A DNA stretch of 64,000 nucleotides from an uncultured Myxococcales bacterium (GCA_903895725.1 CAITUV010000046.1:62001-126000); one strand, 5' to 3'; counted from the stretch's first letter, positions 50,219 through 58,936 are shown. Made by a program: numbers and translations. Notes: generated by a model not told the origin, from the sequence alone.

Positions 50219-51362
50219 TGAGACACCTCCGGGCCACAGCGGCCACGGCAGCATCGACCTGGGCCTCGGTCGTGAAGGGACCGGGGCTGAAGCGGACGGT
50301 CCCGTGGGGGAAGGTCCCCAGAGTCCTGTGCGCCTGGGGAGCGCATTGGAGACCGGCCCGGACCAGAACCCCGTCATTTTCGTCCAGTCGCAAGGCGATC
50401 TCGGACACGGGAAGACCGTGGACCGTGAACGAGACCACGCCCGTCCTCTGCCCGGCCGGGGCGATGCCGTGGAGCGCCACTCCATCGAGGGCAGACAGGC
50501 CCTGCACCATGCGGGCGGCGAGCCGCTCCTCGTGGCGCTGGAGGGCTGCCACTCCTTTCTCCAGGACGAAGCGGAGTCCGGCTGCCAGTCCGGCCAATCC
50601 GACCGCATTGGGGGTACCCGCCTCGAACCGATCGGGCAGGAAATCGGGATGGGTCGTGTGCTCGGAGCGGCTACCGGTCCCGCCGGTCTTGAGCGGTCGG
50701 ACCCGGCGGGGGTCGATTCGAGACGAAATCACCAGGCCGCCCGTTCCCTGGGGGCCCATCAGGCTCTTGTGGCCCGTGAAGGCCAGGAAGTCGATTCCAT
50801 CCCGTTCCATGTCGATGGGGACGCAGCCGGCGGTCTGGGCTGCGTCGAGCAGAATCGGCAGCCCGAGCTCGGAAGCGACGGCAGTAACCTCCCGCAGGGG
50901 GAGGATCCGGCCCGACACGTTGGAGGCGTGGTTCAGCACCAGGAGCACCGTGTTCGGGCGCGCGACCTTGCGGATCTCGGCCGGGTCGAGCGAGCCGTCG
51001 GAGGCATGCGGGAGAAGGGAGAAGTCTACCCCCCGGCTGCGCAGCTCGACCAGCGGTCGCATGACCGAGTTGTGCTCGAGCCCGCTGGCGATGACGTGAT
51101 CCCCCGACACCGGGAGGCCCAACAGGACCGTGTTGAGGGCTTCGGTGGCATTCGAGGTGAAGACGACCCGGAGGGGGTCTGTGACGGAGAAGAGCTCAGC
51201 GACCGCTTCGCGAGCTTCGAGGACGGCCCGTCCCGCCTCGACGGAGAGGCGGTGTCCGGAGCGGCCCGGGGTGGCCCCGACCTCGTCGAGGAACCGGTGC
51301 ATTGCGGCCGCGACCTGCGGCGGCTTGGGCCAGCTCGTGGCAGCGTTGTCCAGGTAGATCAT
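50211..51362 (-). CDS. Cysteine desulfurase/selenocysteine lyase family aminotransferase
   Basis: 383 residues; the ATG at 51362 overlaps the TusA-like gene stop (ATGA). A class V PLP enzyme: DNAATSWPKPPQV at the start, the PLP lysine K199 in FTGHKSLMGPQG, and the catalytic Cys C340 in RAGLQCAPQAHRTLG. The short RAGxxCAP loop without the long IscS insertion places it in the SufS/CsdA group II, close to the EF2568-type family found beside DUF3343 and YedF in selenium operons. It would deliver persulfide sulfur or selenium to the partner carriers encoded on either side. Confidence 0.9.
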   Translation of the reverse strand: MIYLDNAATSWPKPPQVAAAMHRFLDEVGATPGRSGHRLSVEAGRAVLEAREAVAELFSVTDPLRVVFTSNATEALNTVLLGLPVSGDHVIASGLEHNSVMRPLVELRSRGVDFSLLPHASDGSLDPAEIRKVARPNTVLLVLNHASNVSGRILPLREVTAVASELGLPILLDAAQTAGCVPIDMERDGIDFLAFTGHKSLMGPQGTGGLVISSRIDPRRVRPLKTGGTGSRSEHTTHPDFLPDRFEAGTPNAVGLAGLAAGLRFVLEKGVAALQRHEERLAARMVQGLSALDGVALHGIAPAGQRTGVVSFTVHGLPVSEIALRLDENDGVLVRAGLQCAPQAHRTLGTFPHGTVRFSPGPFTTEAQVDAAVAAVARRCLNA

Positions 51363-51577
51363 GGCTTCAGGAGCCTCAGGACGGAGTCGCCGGAGCGATC
51401 CTCGACCTGGACGATCCAGCCTCGCAGGCGGGCAGTCCTTTCGACGTTGTCACGAGCGGTGGCGTTGTCGACCAGGATCTCCAACTCATCGCCGGCGCCG
51501 GCAGTCGACATGGCGGCGACGGTTTCCATGACGGGTCCCGGGCAGGAAAGCCCTCTGGCGTCGACGACGATGCTCAT
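51359..51577 (-). CDS. TusA-like (YedF/SirA) sulfur carrier protein
   Basis: 72 residues; the ATG at 51577 overlaps the stop of the transporter gene. The whole protein is one SirA-like fold: VDARGLSCPGPVMET with the reactive C12 in CPGP, then AAMSTAGAGDELEILVDNATARDNVERTARLRGW. It lacks the extra YedF-type C-terminal domain. Such carriers take a persulfide from a cysteine desulfurase. Its place between YedE and the desulfurase gene argues for a selenium- or sulfur-delivery role. Confidence 0.88.
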   Translation of the reverse strand: MSIVVDARGLSCPGPVMETVAAMSTAGAGDELEILVDNATARDNVERTARLRGWIVQVEDRSGDSVLRLLKP

Positions 51578-52653
51578 GCCTTCCTCCTCATGAAGAACCC
51601 GATTCCCACGCAGGCGGCCAGACCGACGATGACGGTGGCCGGTCCCCAGGGGCCCGGGCCGGCGGGGCTGGATGCGACGCCGAAGTTGTGCGCAAAAGCG
51701 GCCCCAGACAGCATTCCGAGTGCGAAGATGCCGGCGTCCTGGTCCCCTTCTCCCGCCAGGATGAGCTGGCGTCCGGGGCAGCCTCCGGCCAGGACGAATG
51801 CGAGGCCGGCCAGTGTCATTCCGAGGAAGTTCCACAGGTGTGCGGTGTGGGCGATGGGTTGCCCCTGGAAGCCGGGGTTGAAAGCCCCGATCGCCAGGTT
51901 GGCTGCAAGTGCGGCGAGCACGAGGGCCGCGGCACCGGAGAGCAGGTGAGAGTCCCGGATCAGGAGGAAATCCCGAATGCCACCGACCGTGCAGAACCGG
52001 ACGCGCTGGGCCAGGAATCCGACCAGCGCTGCCCCGACAAGGGAGGCCCAGATCGGGGCATGCATCGAGCCCGGCCCCTGCTTGCTGGAGAACGGGACGC
52101 CGGTGGCCAGCTGCGGGCCGACCAGGAGCAGCGCCAGCAGCAGGAGCGAAAGGACGGGCCAGAGCAGACCCGAGGCAGCGGGGCCCTTCTGGCTGGGTCC
52201 CAGCGTGTAGCCGGCCCGCAGGAACAGCGTTCCCACTCCGATTCCGGCAATGATGCCGCACAGCCCGACCAGGCCGTTCCAGTCCCCCCCCGCGATGCGC
52301 AGGAGCATCCGCCACGGGCACCCCAGGAAGACCAGCGCTCCGGCCATGGCGAAGAAGCCGAGGACGAACCGGATGGCCGGTGCCGAGCCCCCCCGGCCCC
52401 GAAACTCGCGGAAAAGGAGGGAGCCGGCAAACGCACCGAGCACCAGCCCCAGGATCTCGGGACGCAGGTACTGGACCGGCTCCGCCCGATGGAAGCCCAG
52501 GGCTCCCACAATGTCTCGCTCCATGCAGGCCACGCAGACACCCATGTTGGGCGGGTTGCCCAGCTTCTGGAGAAGCACCGCAATCCATCCGATGACCGCA
52601 CCGGCCAGGATGATGCCCCAGCGGGATGACAGGAAGCGAGTGACCTTCTCCAA
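51574..52653 (-). CDS. yedE: YedE/YeeE-family selenium/sulfur transporter
   Basis: 359 residues from the TTG at 52653, five bases after GGAGG; the next possible starts lie in unconserved sequence. About nine or ten membrane segments. Family marks: NPPNMGVCVACMERDIVGALGFHRAEPVQYLRPEILG near 30-65, LGCPWRML near 100, RFCTVGGIRDFLL near 210 and GGCPGRQLILAGEGDQDAG near 300; the Cys of each is the conserved conduit residue. The CxxC-MERD-HRAE block is typical of the selenium-linked YedE (FdhT) branch rather than the thiosulfate-uptake YeeE. Overlap with tusA couples their translation. A divergent LysR gene lies across a 211-base intergenic region. Confidence 0.9.
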   Translation of the reverse strand: MEKVTRFLSSRWGIILAGAVIGWIAVLLQKLGNPPNMGVCVACMERDIVGALGFHRAEPVQYLRPEILGLVLGAFAGSLLFREFRGRGGSAPAIRFVLGFFAMAGALVFLGCPWRMLLRIAGGDWNGLVGLCGIIAGIGVGTLFLRAGYTLGPSQKGPAASGLLWPVLSLLLLALLLVGPQLATGVPFSSKQGPGSMHAPIWASLVGAALVGFLAQRVRFCTVGGIRDFLLIRDSHLLSGAAALVLAALAANLAIGAFNPGFQGQPIAHTAHLWNFLGMTLAGLAFVLAGGCPGRQLILAGEGDQDAGIFALGMLSGAAFAHNFGVASSPAGPGPWGPATVIVGLAACVGIGFFMRRKA

Positions 52654-52718
52654 AGCGACCTCCAATGCCGTCGGTCGAAATGCTACTCTCGGGGGCGGCG
52701 GGCAGACAAACTGGAAGT

Positions 52719-52769
52719 TCCGATGGAACAATCCGTAAACTATCGGAGGATCCGATGATACCAATCGGA
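52719..52769. promoter_or_regulatory. Putative LysR operator: four TCCGAT/ATCGGA boxes
   Basis: TCCGAT at 52719-52724, ATCGGA at 52742-52747, TCCGAT at 52751-52756 and ATCGGA at 52764-52769. The middle two form a perfect palindrome with a GGA spacer. They lie between the divergent yedE and lysR genes. Most LysR regulators bind such dyads and control the opposite operon; the assignment is by position and symmetry. Confidence 0.55.
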
Positions 52770-52864
52770 ATGGACAAAGAAGCGCAGCTACGCTAGCCTC
52801 CAGTGTGGGGTCCGTCTCGGGTGCGGCGGGGACCCCTGCTCCGGCCAGACAGGAGGGTTGCGCC

Positions 52865-53761
52865 ATGGAACTGGATTTCCGGCAGCTCGAGGTGTTCTGC
52901 AAGGTGGTCGAGCTGAAGAGCTTTTCGATGGCAGCGGCCGCGGTGCACCTGGCGCAGGCATCGGTGAGCGAGCGGATTGCGAACCTGGAGACGCAGGTGG
53001 GCTGCCGGCTGCTCGACCGGCTGGGGAAGACGACGGTGGCGACTGCCGCAGGCAGGACCCTCTACGACCATGCGTTGGAGCTGCTGCGCCGCCGGGATCA
53101 GGCGATCCTCGAGATGCAGAACATCGTTGGAGTGAAGCGGGGCACGGTGCGCATCGGATGCAGCAGCGTGCCCGGCGAGGACATCCTGCCCCCCCTCCTG
53201 GTACGGTTTCGGCAGGAGGAGCCCGATATCGTGCCTCACGTGACCGTGGCGGATACCGAGCAGGTGCTTCGGCTGGTCGAGGCCGGTGACGTGGAGGTGG
53301 GTTTCGTCGGTGCTCCGACTCCCTCCCGCAACATCGAGTCGGTGCGTCTCTGGTCGGACGAGCTGATGGTCGTGGTGCCCGCCGGACATCGATGGGCCGG
53401 CCGGAAGTCCGTCACGCCGGCCGAGCTGGCGGGTGAGCCGCTGGTGCGCCGGGAGGGCGGGTCCGGGACCTACCGGCTGCTCGAGGAGCGCTGGAGAAAG
53501 GCCGGGGGCAAGGCGGAGCTCAACGTGGCGGCCGTGCTGGGCAGCCTGAACGCTGTGAAGCACGCGGTGCGCAGCGGTCTCGGGGTCACGGTCATGTCGT
53601 CCCGGTCGGTGGGGGCAGATGTGAAGGCGGGGCAGCTGGTCACCTTGCGGATCCGGGGCGTGAGGCTGAAGCGGGACATCTTCTTCGTCCGCGATTCAAG
53701 GCGTGAGCTGTCGCCGCTGGCTCGTGCGTTTGGAGACTTTGTTCGAGCGGAGGCTTCCTGA
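52865..53761 (+). CDS. LysR-family transcriptional regulator
   Basis: 298 residues; the ATG at 52865 follows AGGAGGG. The winged helix-turn-helix (1-60; LRQ-type start LDFRQLEVFCKVVELKSFSMAAAAVHLAQASVSERIANLE) is followed by a periplasmic-binding-protein-like effector domain (about 90-295), beginning GTVRIGCSSVPGE. The domain is in the CysB-like order. It is divergent from the yedE operon and probably controls it, with the four-box region between them as operator. The inducer could be an oxidised sulfur or selenium compound, but the sequence does not show it. Confidence 0.92.
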   Translation: MELDFRQLEVFCKVVELKSFSMAAAAVHLAQASVSERIANLETQVGCRLLDRLGKTTVATAAGRTLYDHALELLRRRDQAILEMQNIVGVKRGTVRIGCSSVPGEDILPPLLVRFRQEEPDIVPHVTVADTEQVLRLVEAGDVEVGFVGAPTPSRNIESVRLWSDELMVVVPAGHRWAGRKSVTPAELAGEPLVRREGGSGTYRLLEERWRKAGGKAELNVAAVLGSLNAVKHAVRSGLGVTVMSSRSVGADVKAGQLVTLRIRGVRLKRDIFFVRDSRRELSPLARAFGDFVRAEAS

Positions 53762-53917
53762 GGGCGCAGCTGGTGGGCCGACTCACAACGGGCTGGCCTC
53801 GACGGCGTGCTGGCGGTATGCTTCATGGCGCTCGGGGGCTCGGGGTAACGGATCCTCGGGGATGAGCGGCCGGGAGCGCGCCCCGGATTCTCGGGGACGA
53901 GCGGACAGGATCGTGAT

Positions 53918-54589
53918 TTGGTGGGTGTAGAAGACGTGAGGAAGAAGAACAGCTCCGGGTACACGGTTGCCGAGGAAATCGCCAACGCGCTCACGCACGG
54001 TGTCGGCGTGGGGCTCGCCATCGCCGCCCTGGCCATCCTGGTCACCTTTTCCGGGATGTACGGGGATGTCTGGCGTGTCGTGAGCTTCTCCGTCTATGGG
54101 GCCACGCTCATCCTGCTCTACCTGGCGTCAACGCTCTATCACAGCTTCTCGTCTCCCCGCCTCAAACGGATCTTCAAAGGGCTCGACCACGCCGCTATTT
54201 TCCTCCTGATCGCGGGTACCTACACTCCGTTCACCCTGGTTACGCTCCGAGGGGGGTGGGGGTGGACGCTGTTCGGCCTCATCTGGGCATTTGCGCTGTC
54301 GGGGATCACGTTCGAGACCATCTTCCTCGGGCGCTACATGAAGCTCGTCGTCGGGTTCTACATCGCCATGGGATGGCTGGTAGTCACCGCCATCAAGCCG
54401 CTCATCGACGCCCTGCCCACCGAAGGGCTCGTCTGGCTGTCGGCCGGAGGCCTCTCCTACACGGGGGGGGTGGTGTTCTACGCCTGGAAGTCACTTCCCT
54501 TCGGGCACGCAGTCTGGCATCTCTTCGTGCTTGGCGGGAGCATCTGCCACTTCTTCGCCATCCTGTTCCACGTGCTTCCGATGGGGTGA
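53918..54589 (+). CDS. Hemolysin III (PAQR-type) membrane protein
   Basis: 223 residues using the TTG at 53918; a GTG at 53921 or 53936 is equally possible. Seven membrane helices of the PAQR fold. Three conserved elements carry the putative zinc site: LASTLYHSF (His), the Ser/Asp pair near GLDHAAIF, and the C-terminal FGHAVWHLFVLGGSICHF. The name comes from a hemolytic Bacillus relative; in most bacteria the activity is unknown, and ceramidase-like hydrolysis has been proposed for the superfamily. A single gene downstream of the LysR gene, without an obvious partner. Confidence 0.88.
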   Translation: MVGVEDVRKKNSSGYTVAEEIANALTHGVGVGLAIAALAILVTFSGMYGDVWRVVSFSVYGATLILLYLASTLYHSFSSPRLKRIFKGLDHAAIFLLIAGTYTPFTLVTLRGGWGWTLFGLIWAFALSGITFETIFLGRYMKLVVGFYIAMGWLVVTAIKPLIDALPTEGLVWLSAGGLSYTGGVVFYAWKSLPFGHAVWHLFVLGGSICHFFAILFHVLPMG

Positions 54590-54617
54590 GCCGCAACGGC
54601 CGGGAGTCTGGACGCTC

Positions 54618-55319
54618 TCAGTTCATGACTTCGAGGCTGCCGAAGCCCACGTCTCCCTCGATGACGAGTGTTCCGGTCTGGGTTCCTTCGGCAGGCGGTG
54701 AATGCAGATCCTTGAGCTCTCCGGCCACCGTGTCGGCCTGGCAGACCACCTTGCACCCCTGCGGTACACGCAGGAGCAGCTTGCCGAACTTCACGTCCAC
54801 GTGCAGGACCGCGTTACCGGCAGCGAACCGGGCCTGGGTCAGGTCCACCCGGCACTCACCGAACACGCACGAGACCTTGCCACCGGCAAAGCTGGAGGAG
54901 TTCACCCTGCGCACGCTCTCGGAAAACGACGTCTTCAGGTCGATCTTGTCGCCCGATACATCGACCGGGCCGCTCCGGCCGCAGCATCCGTCGTTCGACG
55001 TCCGCCGGAAGAGCATCGACAACCCGAGGAGGACCAGCAGCGCGGGCCAGATGTAGCCCCACACGTTCCCCGGCAACAGGTCGAGCTTGCCCAGCTGCAG
55101 AGCGGCTCCGCACAGCAGCACCACGGACGGGAAGAAGAAGCCGGCACCCCGGCCCAGGAACATCGTCAGGCCCAGCAGGATGAGCAGCGACGGCCACCAG
55201 GTGTGCAGGATGCCCGATGCATCCAGGTACCCCAGGCTCTCGAGCAGGAACAGCACCCCAACGCCGATGATCACGAGCGGCAGGAACAGCTGGGACCGGA
55301 ACGTGTACCGAGCGTTCAT
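54618..55319 (-). CDS. LiaF-like membrane protein
   Basis: 233 residues; the ATG at 55319 follows GGGAGGATTGAA. Three or four hydrophobic helices (LFLPLVIIGVGVLFLLESLG, ILHTWWPSLLILLGLTMFLG, AGFFFPSVVLLCGAAL, VWGYIWPALLVLLGLSML) precede a soluble beta-rich C-terminal domain (about 125-230) with the strand pattern SSSFAGGKVSCVFGECRVDLTQARFAAG. This is the layout of LiaF/VraT and of DUF1707/DUF2154 domain proteins, which tune cell-envelope stress kinases in Firmicutes; no such kinase lies nearby. It converges on the hemolysin III gene with a 28-base gap. Confidence 0.75.
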   Translation of the reverse strand: MNARYTFRSQLFLPLVIIGVGVLFLLESLGYLDASGILHTWWPSLLILLGLTMFLGRGAGFFFPSVVLLCGAALQLGKLDLLPGNVWGYIWPALLVLLGLSMLFRRTSNDGCCGRSGPVDVSGDKIDLKTSFSESVRRVNSSSFAGGKVSCVFGECRVDLTQARFAAGNAVLHVDVKFGKLLLRVPQGCKVVCQADTVAGELKDLHSPPAEGTQTGTLVIEGDVGFGSLEVMN

Positions 55320-55586
55320 TTCAATCCTCCCAAGCAGGAACTGGACGATAGAATCTTGTCAGAAAGGGAGGCCCTTGGCAAGCATCCGGCGGGGAAGGAT
55401 TCGGCACTTCCGACGACTTTCGCATTGCCCTGCGCGACCCCAGGGGCTATTCTCGTTTGCCAGGGACGGCTGCGTCTCTCTCCGCCGGAGGTCAAATTGC
55501 GTTTCCATGTTTTCATGTCGCTCGTCGAGGAAGTCGAGCAGGCGGCCAGCGAGTTCTACGTTCGCTGTGCCCGAGGGGGAGTTCCC

Positions 55587-56513
55587 ATGGCTGGATGGAT
55601 GTGGTTGTTCCTGTTGGTCGGCGTGTCTGCCCACGCCCAGGACAAGCCCGTCGTGACCTATCAGGCGAGGCTGTCGGCCGCGGACCACCGAAACGCTGCG
55701 GGTACCCCGGTTTCCACGGCAGCGGCAGTGCTGCGTCAGGACCGGACGAACTACCATCTCCTGAACAAGCGGGATGCCGAGGACCAGGCCGACACGGTGT
55801 TCTCGGACCCGATGAAGCGGGTGGACCTCGAGCGGTTGGCATCGGCGCTCCCGGCCGATGTGAGCGAGGCGATCCTGGCCGGCACCCCTCTGGTCGAGGT
55901 TGCCTGGCACGGGACCCGGGTGACCGTCAGGGTCGTGTCGGGACTGCCGGTTCAAGCTCCTTCGGCTGCCGTTCCGGCCGTGACTCCGGTTCCGGCCGCT
56001 TCCCCGGTTCCTGCCCCGGCCCCGGTTCAGAACGGGCGCTGCGTGATTGCCGACGGCAAGGTGAACGGCGTGGGCATCGAGAGCCGCACGAGCGCGGTGA
56101 AGCCCAACCTCCCGGCCGGGTGGACCGTGCGTCAGGGCCCGGGGGAATGGACCGATGCCCTGATTGCTTCCGACGCCGGCCGGAAGGACCAGGTCGTCTA
56201 CCAGTACGGCGGGGAGACCGTGGTGCACATCCGGGCCCTGACCGGCGACTGCCGCACCTCCTCCGGGCTGGGACTGGGAAGCACGCTGGCCGACGTCCTG
56301 AGGCAAGACCCTTCCATGGAGTGCATGTGCGACGGGCAGATGTTCATGACCCGATGCTATGGCACGGACTGCCCGGCCATTCTGGCCTTCACGATGAAAT
56401 GTGCCGGCGTGGACCCGTGCGACGGGGTCGACATCCCGGCCGGCGACTGCCGTGCGGGCTGGAAGCAGTCGAAGTGTGACGTCCGGGAAGTCCAGGTCAT
56501 CGTGCCACCGTAG
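55587..56513 (+). CDS. Secreted protein with Pro-rich linker and Cys-rich C-terminus
   Basis: 308 residues; the ATG at 55587 follows GAGGGGGAGTTCCC. A signal peptide (MAGWMWLFLLVGVSAHAQ) leads to an N-terminal domain (about 20-125), a Pro/Val/Ala linker (about 130-160, PVPAASPVPAPAPV), and a C-terminal domain with about 13 cysteines (MECMCDGQMFMTRCYGTDCPAIL..., DPCDGVDIPAGDCRAGW). The clusters suggest a disulfide-rich extracellular module. I do not recognise a family. The stop is 12 bases before the ybaK-type gene start. Confidence 0.65.
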   Translation: MAGWMWLFLLVGVSAHAQDKPVVTYQARLSAADHRNAAGTPVSTAAAVLRQDRTNYHLLNKRDAEDQADTVFSDPMKRVDLERLASALPADVSEAILAGTPLVEVAWHGTRVTVRVVSGLPVQAPSAAVPAVTPVPAASPVPAPAPVQNGRCVIADGKVNGVGIESRTSAVKPNLPAGWTVRQGPGEWTDALIASDAGRKDQVVYQYGGETVVHIRALTGDCRTSSGLGLGSTLADVLRQDPSMECMCDGQMFMTRCYGTDCPAILAFTMKCAGVDPCDGVDIPAGDCRAGWKQSKCDVREVQVIVPP

Positions 56514-56525
56514 CAGGAGGGACGC

Positions 56526-57014
56526 ATGGCGCAGGAGAAGATCCCCAGTACCCGGGCGATTCTGGAGCTGCACGCCAGAGCCGTGGAGTTCGAGGCCCGG
56601 CTCTATCGCTACGGGGGGACCGGCCAGGTGGCGATGGAGGCCGCCGAGGGCATCGGAGTGCCCCCGGAGGAGGTGTTCAAGACCCTGGTCTTTCAGATTG
56701 GCGACGACCCTGTGGTCGCCGTGGTCGATGCGCTGCACACGGTCTCGTTGGGGAAGCTCGGTGCCGCGTTTGGGGGGGGACAGAAAGCCGTTCCGTGCCA
56801 GCCTCGGGATGCCGAGCGATTCACCGGGTACAAGGTCGGCGGCATCAGCCCGCTGGGCCAGAAGAGGCCGCTCCCCACCTTCCTGGATGACAGGGCCCTG
56901 GGATTCGAGCGAATCTGGATCAACGGCGGCAGCCACGGGCTGATGATCCGCATCGGAGTGGAAGACCTGATGCGATTGACGGATGCCCGCGTGGTGGACC
57001 TGGTGCGGGACTAG
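56526..57014 (+). CDS. ybaK: YbaK-type Cys-tRNA(Pro) deacylase
   Basis: 162 residues; the ATG follows AGGAGGGACGC. A single YbaK/EbsC domain: YRYGGTGQVAMEAAEGIGVPPEEVFKTLVFQ, with the catalytic-type lysine in EEVFKT. It hydrolyses Cys-tRNA(Pro) formed in error by prolyl-tRNA synthetase. The GGISPLG and INGGSHGLMIRI segments complete the fold. Length matches E. coli YbaK. Placement behind a secreted-protein gene looks incidental. Confidence 0.9.
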   Translation: MAQEKIPSTRAILELHARAVEFEARLYRYGGTGQVAMEAAEGIGVPPEEVFKTLVFQIGDDPVVAVVDALHTVSLGKLGAAFGGGQKAVPCQPRDAERFTGYKVGGISPLGQKRPLPTFLDDRALGFERIWINGGSHGLMIRIGVEDLMRLTDARVVDLVRD

Positions 57015-57044
57015 GGGGACGGCCGGCGGCCGCTGCGCCGGCGA

Positions 57045-57073
57045 TTGACAGCCGATCTCCTCGGTGCTCTACT
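57045..57073 (+). promoter_or_regulatory. Candidate sigma-70 promoter
   Basis: TTGACA (57045-57050), a perfect -35 hexamer, 17-base spacer, TCTACT (57068-57073). It lies 25 bases before the ATG of the lamin-tail lipoprotein. Confidence 0.45.
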
Positions 57074-57098
57074 GAGAGCCGTCGAAACGAGGAGCCCC

Positions 57099-58607
57099 AT
57101 GACCAAGACCCCGATTGGCCTTCTCCTGCTGGTGTTCCTGTCTTCGTGCAGTGCGGCGAAGCAGGCACAAGACGTGGACGTCGTAGCCGGCGACGGAACG
57201 GTCCAGCTCAAGCCCCCCGACATCCATGAGGAAGTTACGGAGGTGCGCAGGGCGGATCTGCCGGGCGAGGTCGAGTTGGTCGCGGCTCCCGACGCAACTC
57301 CACCCGAGGTCGAGCCGCCTGACGTGCCCGCGATTCCGGATGTGCCCGACGTACCGGCGGCAACGGAAGTCGAGGACGTGCCCAAGCCCCCCGACATTCC
57401 GCCTCCGAACCTGGACCTGACGCCTCTCTGCAGCCCGGGCGGGGACGGGAAGTACAACGTCTACGACCTCCAGTCGCCGGACTGCGGGGACCATCCGAAT
57501 CCCGAGCCGCAGGGGCCCCCGGGGCTTGCGGTCGAGCTTGCCGACGTCGTGGTCACCGGAGTGTTCCCCAAGGTCTTCTTCGTGCAGGAGAAGAAAGGGG
57601 GGCCGTGGAGCGGAATCGCCATCTACAGCGGGACGAAGTCGACGGCCGGGCTCAAGGCGGGAAACGTGATCACGGTGACCGGAGCGTTCCAGGAGTTCTA
57701 CGGAGTCTCCGAGGTGTACATGGACCAGTACACGGTCACGGGAAGCGCCATGATCCCGCCGCCCGTCGAAATCGCGTGGCCCGACTGGCTGGCGACGGGG
57801 GGAGGGCTGGCCGAGCCGTTCGAAGGGGTGCTCGTGCGGGTGGACCAGGTCGTGGTCGTGGATACCAAGCCGGACTGTCCCCACGAGTTCGGCGAGTTCA
57901 TGGTGAGCGGGAAGCTGCGGGTGGACGACCTGGGGCCGTGGAGCTACGAGCCCAGCCTGGGGGACGAGCTCGGGTACGTCACGGGCATCGTCCACTACAC
58001 GTTTGGGAACAGCAAGCTCGAGCCGCGCGACAACTACGACATCCTGGTCCAGCACGTCAGCAACGGCGGGGCCACCAAGTGCATCAACACGAGCTGCGTG
58101 GAGGATCTGGCTGCGGCCGAGACCGGTGCGCTGGTCGTCACCGAGATCATGTACAACCCCTTCGGTGCGGACGACCAGATGGAGTGGTTCGAAGTGTACA
58201 ACCCGGGGAATTCACCCGTGGACATGGCCAACTGGACGCTGCACGACTGTGCGATGCTCGAGGTCGTCCTGACTGCGGACTTCGCCCCCATCGTGCCGGC
58301 CAAGGGGTTCGCCATCCTGGGACCCGAGGACGATACGACGCTCAATGGCGGCGTGACGGTCGATGCCGTCTATCCCAAGGCCCAGTTCTACCTCCCCAAC
58401 AGCGAGGGCTCCATTCTGCTGTACGATGCGCAGAAGAAGCTTGTCGACCAGGTGCGGTATGCGTCGTTCGGCGGCTGGCCGGAGGCGGCCGGTGCGTCCA
58501 TCGAGCTTGCCGATCCCAAGTCGGACAACACGATGCCTTCGAGCTGGAACGTGGCGACCGAGAAGTTCGGTCCGACCGACAACCTCGGCTCTCCGGGGAA
58601 ACTGTAG
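57099..58607 (+). CDS. Lipoprotein with OB-fold-like and lamin-tail domains
   Basis: 502 residues; the ATG at 57099 follows GAGGAGCCCC. Signal peptide with lipobox LSSC (Cys about 17). An acidic linker rich in Val-Pro-Asp steps (PEVEPPDVPAIPDVPDVPA) leads to a region about 130-310 (VYDLQSPDC...VYMDQYTVTG...GVLVRVDQVVV) that resembles the OB-type nucleic-acid-binding part of secreted YhcR-type nucleases. A lamin-tail beta sandwich (about 350-480) begins LVVTEIMYNPFGADDQMEWFEVYN. No nuclease motif is visible in this protein itself. Likely a surface protein. Confidence 0.75.
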   Translation: MTKTPIGLLLLVFLSSCSAAKQAQDVDVVAGDGTVQLKPPDIHEEVTEVRRADLPGEVELVAAPDATPPEVEPPDVPAIPDVPDVPAATEVEDVPKPPDIPPPNLDLTPLCSPGGDGKYNVYDLQSPDCGDHPNPEPQGPPGLAVELADVVVTGVFPKVFFVQEKKGGPWSGIAIYSGTKSTAGLKAGNVITVTGAFQEFYGVSEVYMDQYTVTGSAMIPPPVEIAWPDWLATGGGLAEPFEGVLVRVDQVVVVDTKPDCPHEFGEFMVSGKLRVDDLGPWSYEPSLGDELGYVTGIVHYTFGNSKLEPRDNYDILVQHVSNGGATKCINTSCVEDLAAAETGALVVTEIMYNPFGADDQMEWFEVYNPGNSPVDMANWTLHDCAMLEVVLTADFAPIVPAKGFAILGPEDDTTLNGGVTVDAVYPKAQFYLPNSEGSILLYDAQKKLVDQVRYASFGGWPEAAGASIELADPKSDNTMPSSWNVATEKFGPTDNLGSPGKL

Positions 58608-58887
58608 CGGTCGATTGAGCCGGCCCGTCCTGGCCGCCCTTCAGCACTGGAGATTCCTGCAGCGTCGAGCGACGGTTCCCGGAGGATTCAGCGTGCAAGC
58701 CTTGCGTCGAGCGTGGCCATGGAACGGTCGTGGACTCGGTTCAGGAGAAGCAAGGCCAGCGGCAGCCTGGCTTCGGCCAGGACCAGGGAGCGAGTTGCGA
58801 CAGTACCCATGGAGCCTCCTCGACACGGGATGCGCTCCCGACGATAGCCGGGACCCCGGGGGGCGTCAATTCCACGAGTCGTTTGCG
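58608..58887. other. Intergenic stretch before the tRNA fragment
   Basis: Nothing recognised. Open frames on both strands have no ribosome site and no family match. This is the chromosomal side of the proposed integration site. Confidence 0.5.
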
Positions 58888-58889
58888 GG

Positions 58890-58936
58890 TACCCCCGACA
58901 GGAATCGAACCTGCGACCTAGGGATTAGGAATCCGA
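58890..58936 (-). tRNA. 3' half of a tRNA-Arg(CCT): likely att site remnant
   Basis: Reading the minus strand 5'-3': an anticodon loop TTCCTAA (anticodon CCT, 58931-58925), a 5-base variable loop, a full T arm (GCAGG, loop TTCGATT, CCTGT; one G-U) at 58914-58898, and the acceptor strand CGGGGGT (58897-58891) with discriminator A (58890). The anticodon stem pairs at only three of five positions. No D arm and no complementary 5' acceptor strand (ACCCCCG) is found in the 50 bases upstream. So this is a 3' fragment of a tRNA gene, the sequence that integrases of many mobile elements leave at one boundary. The intact gene should lie elsewhere. Confidence 0.85.
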
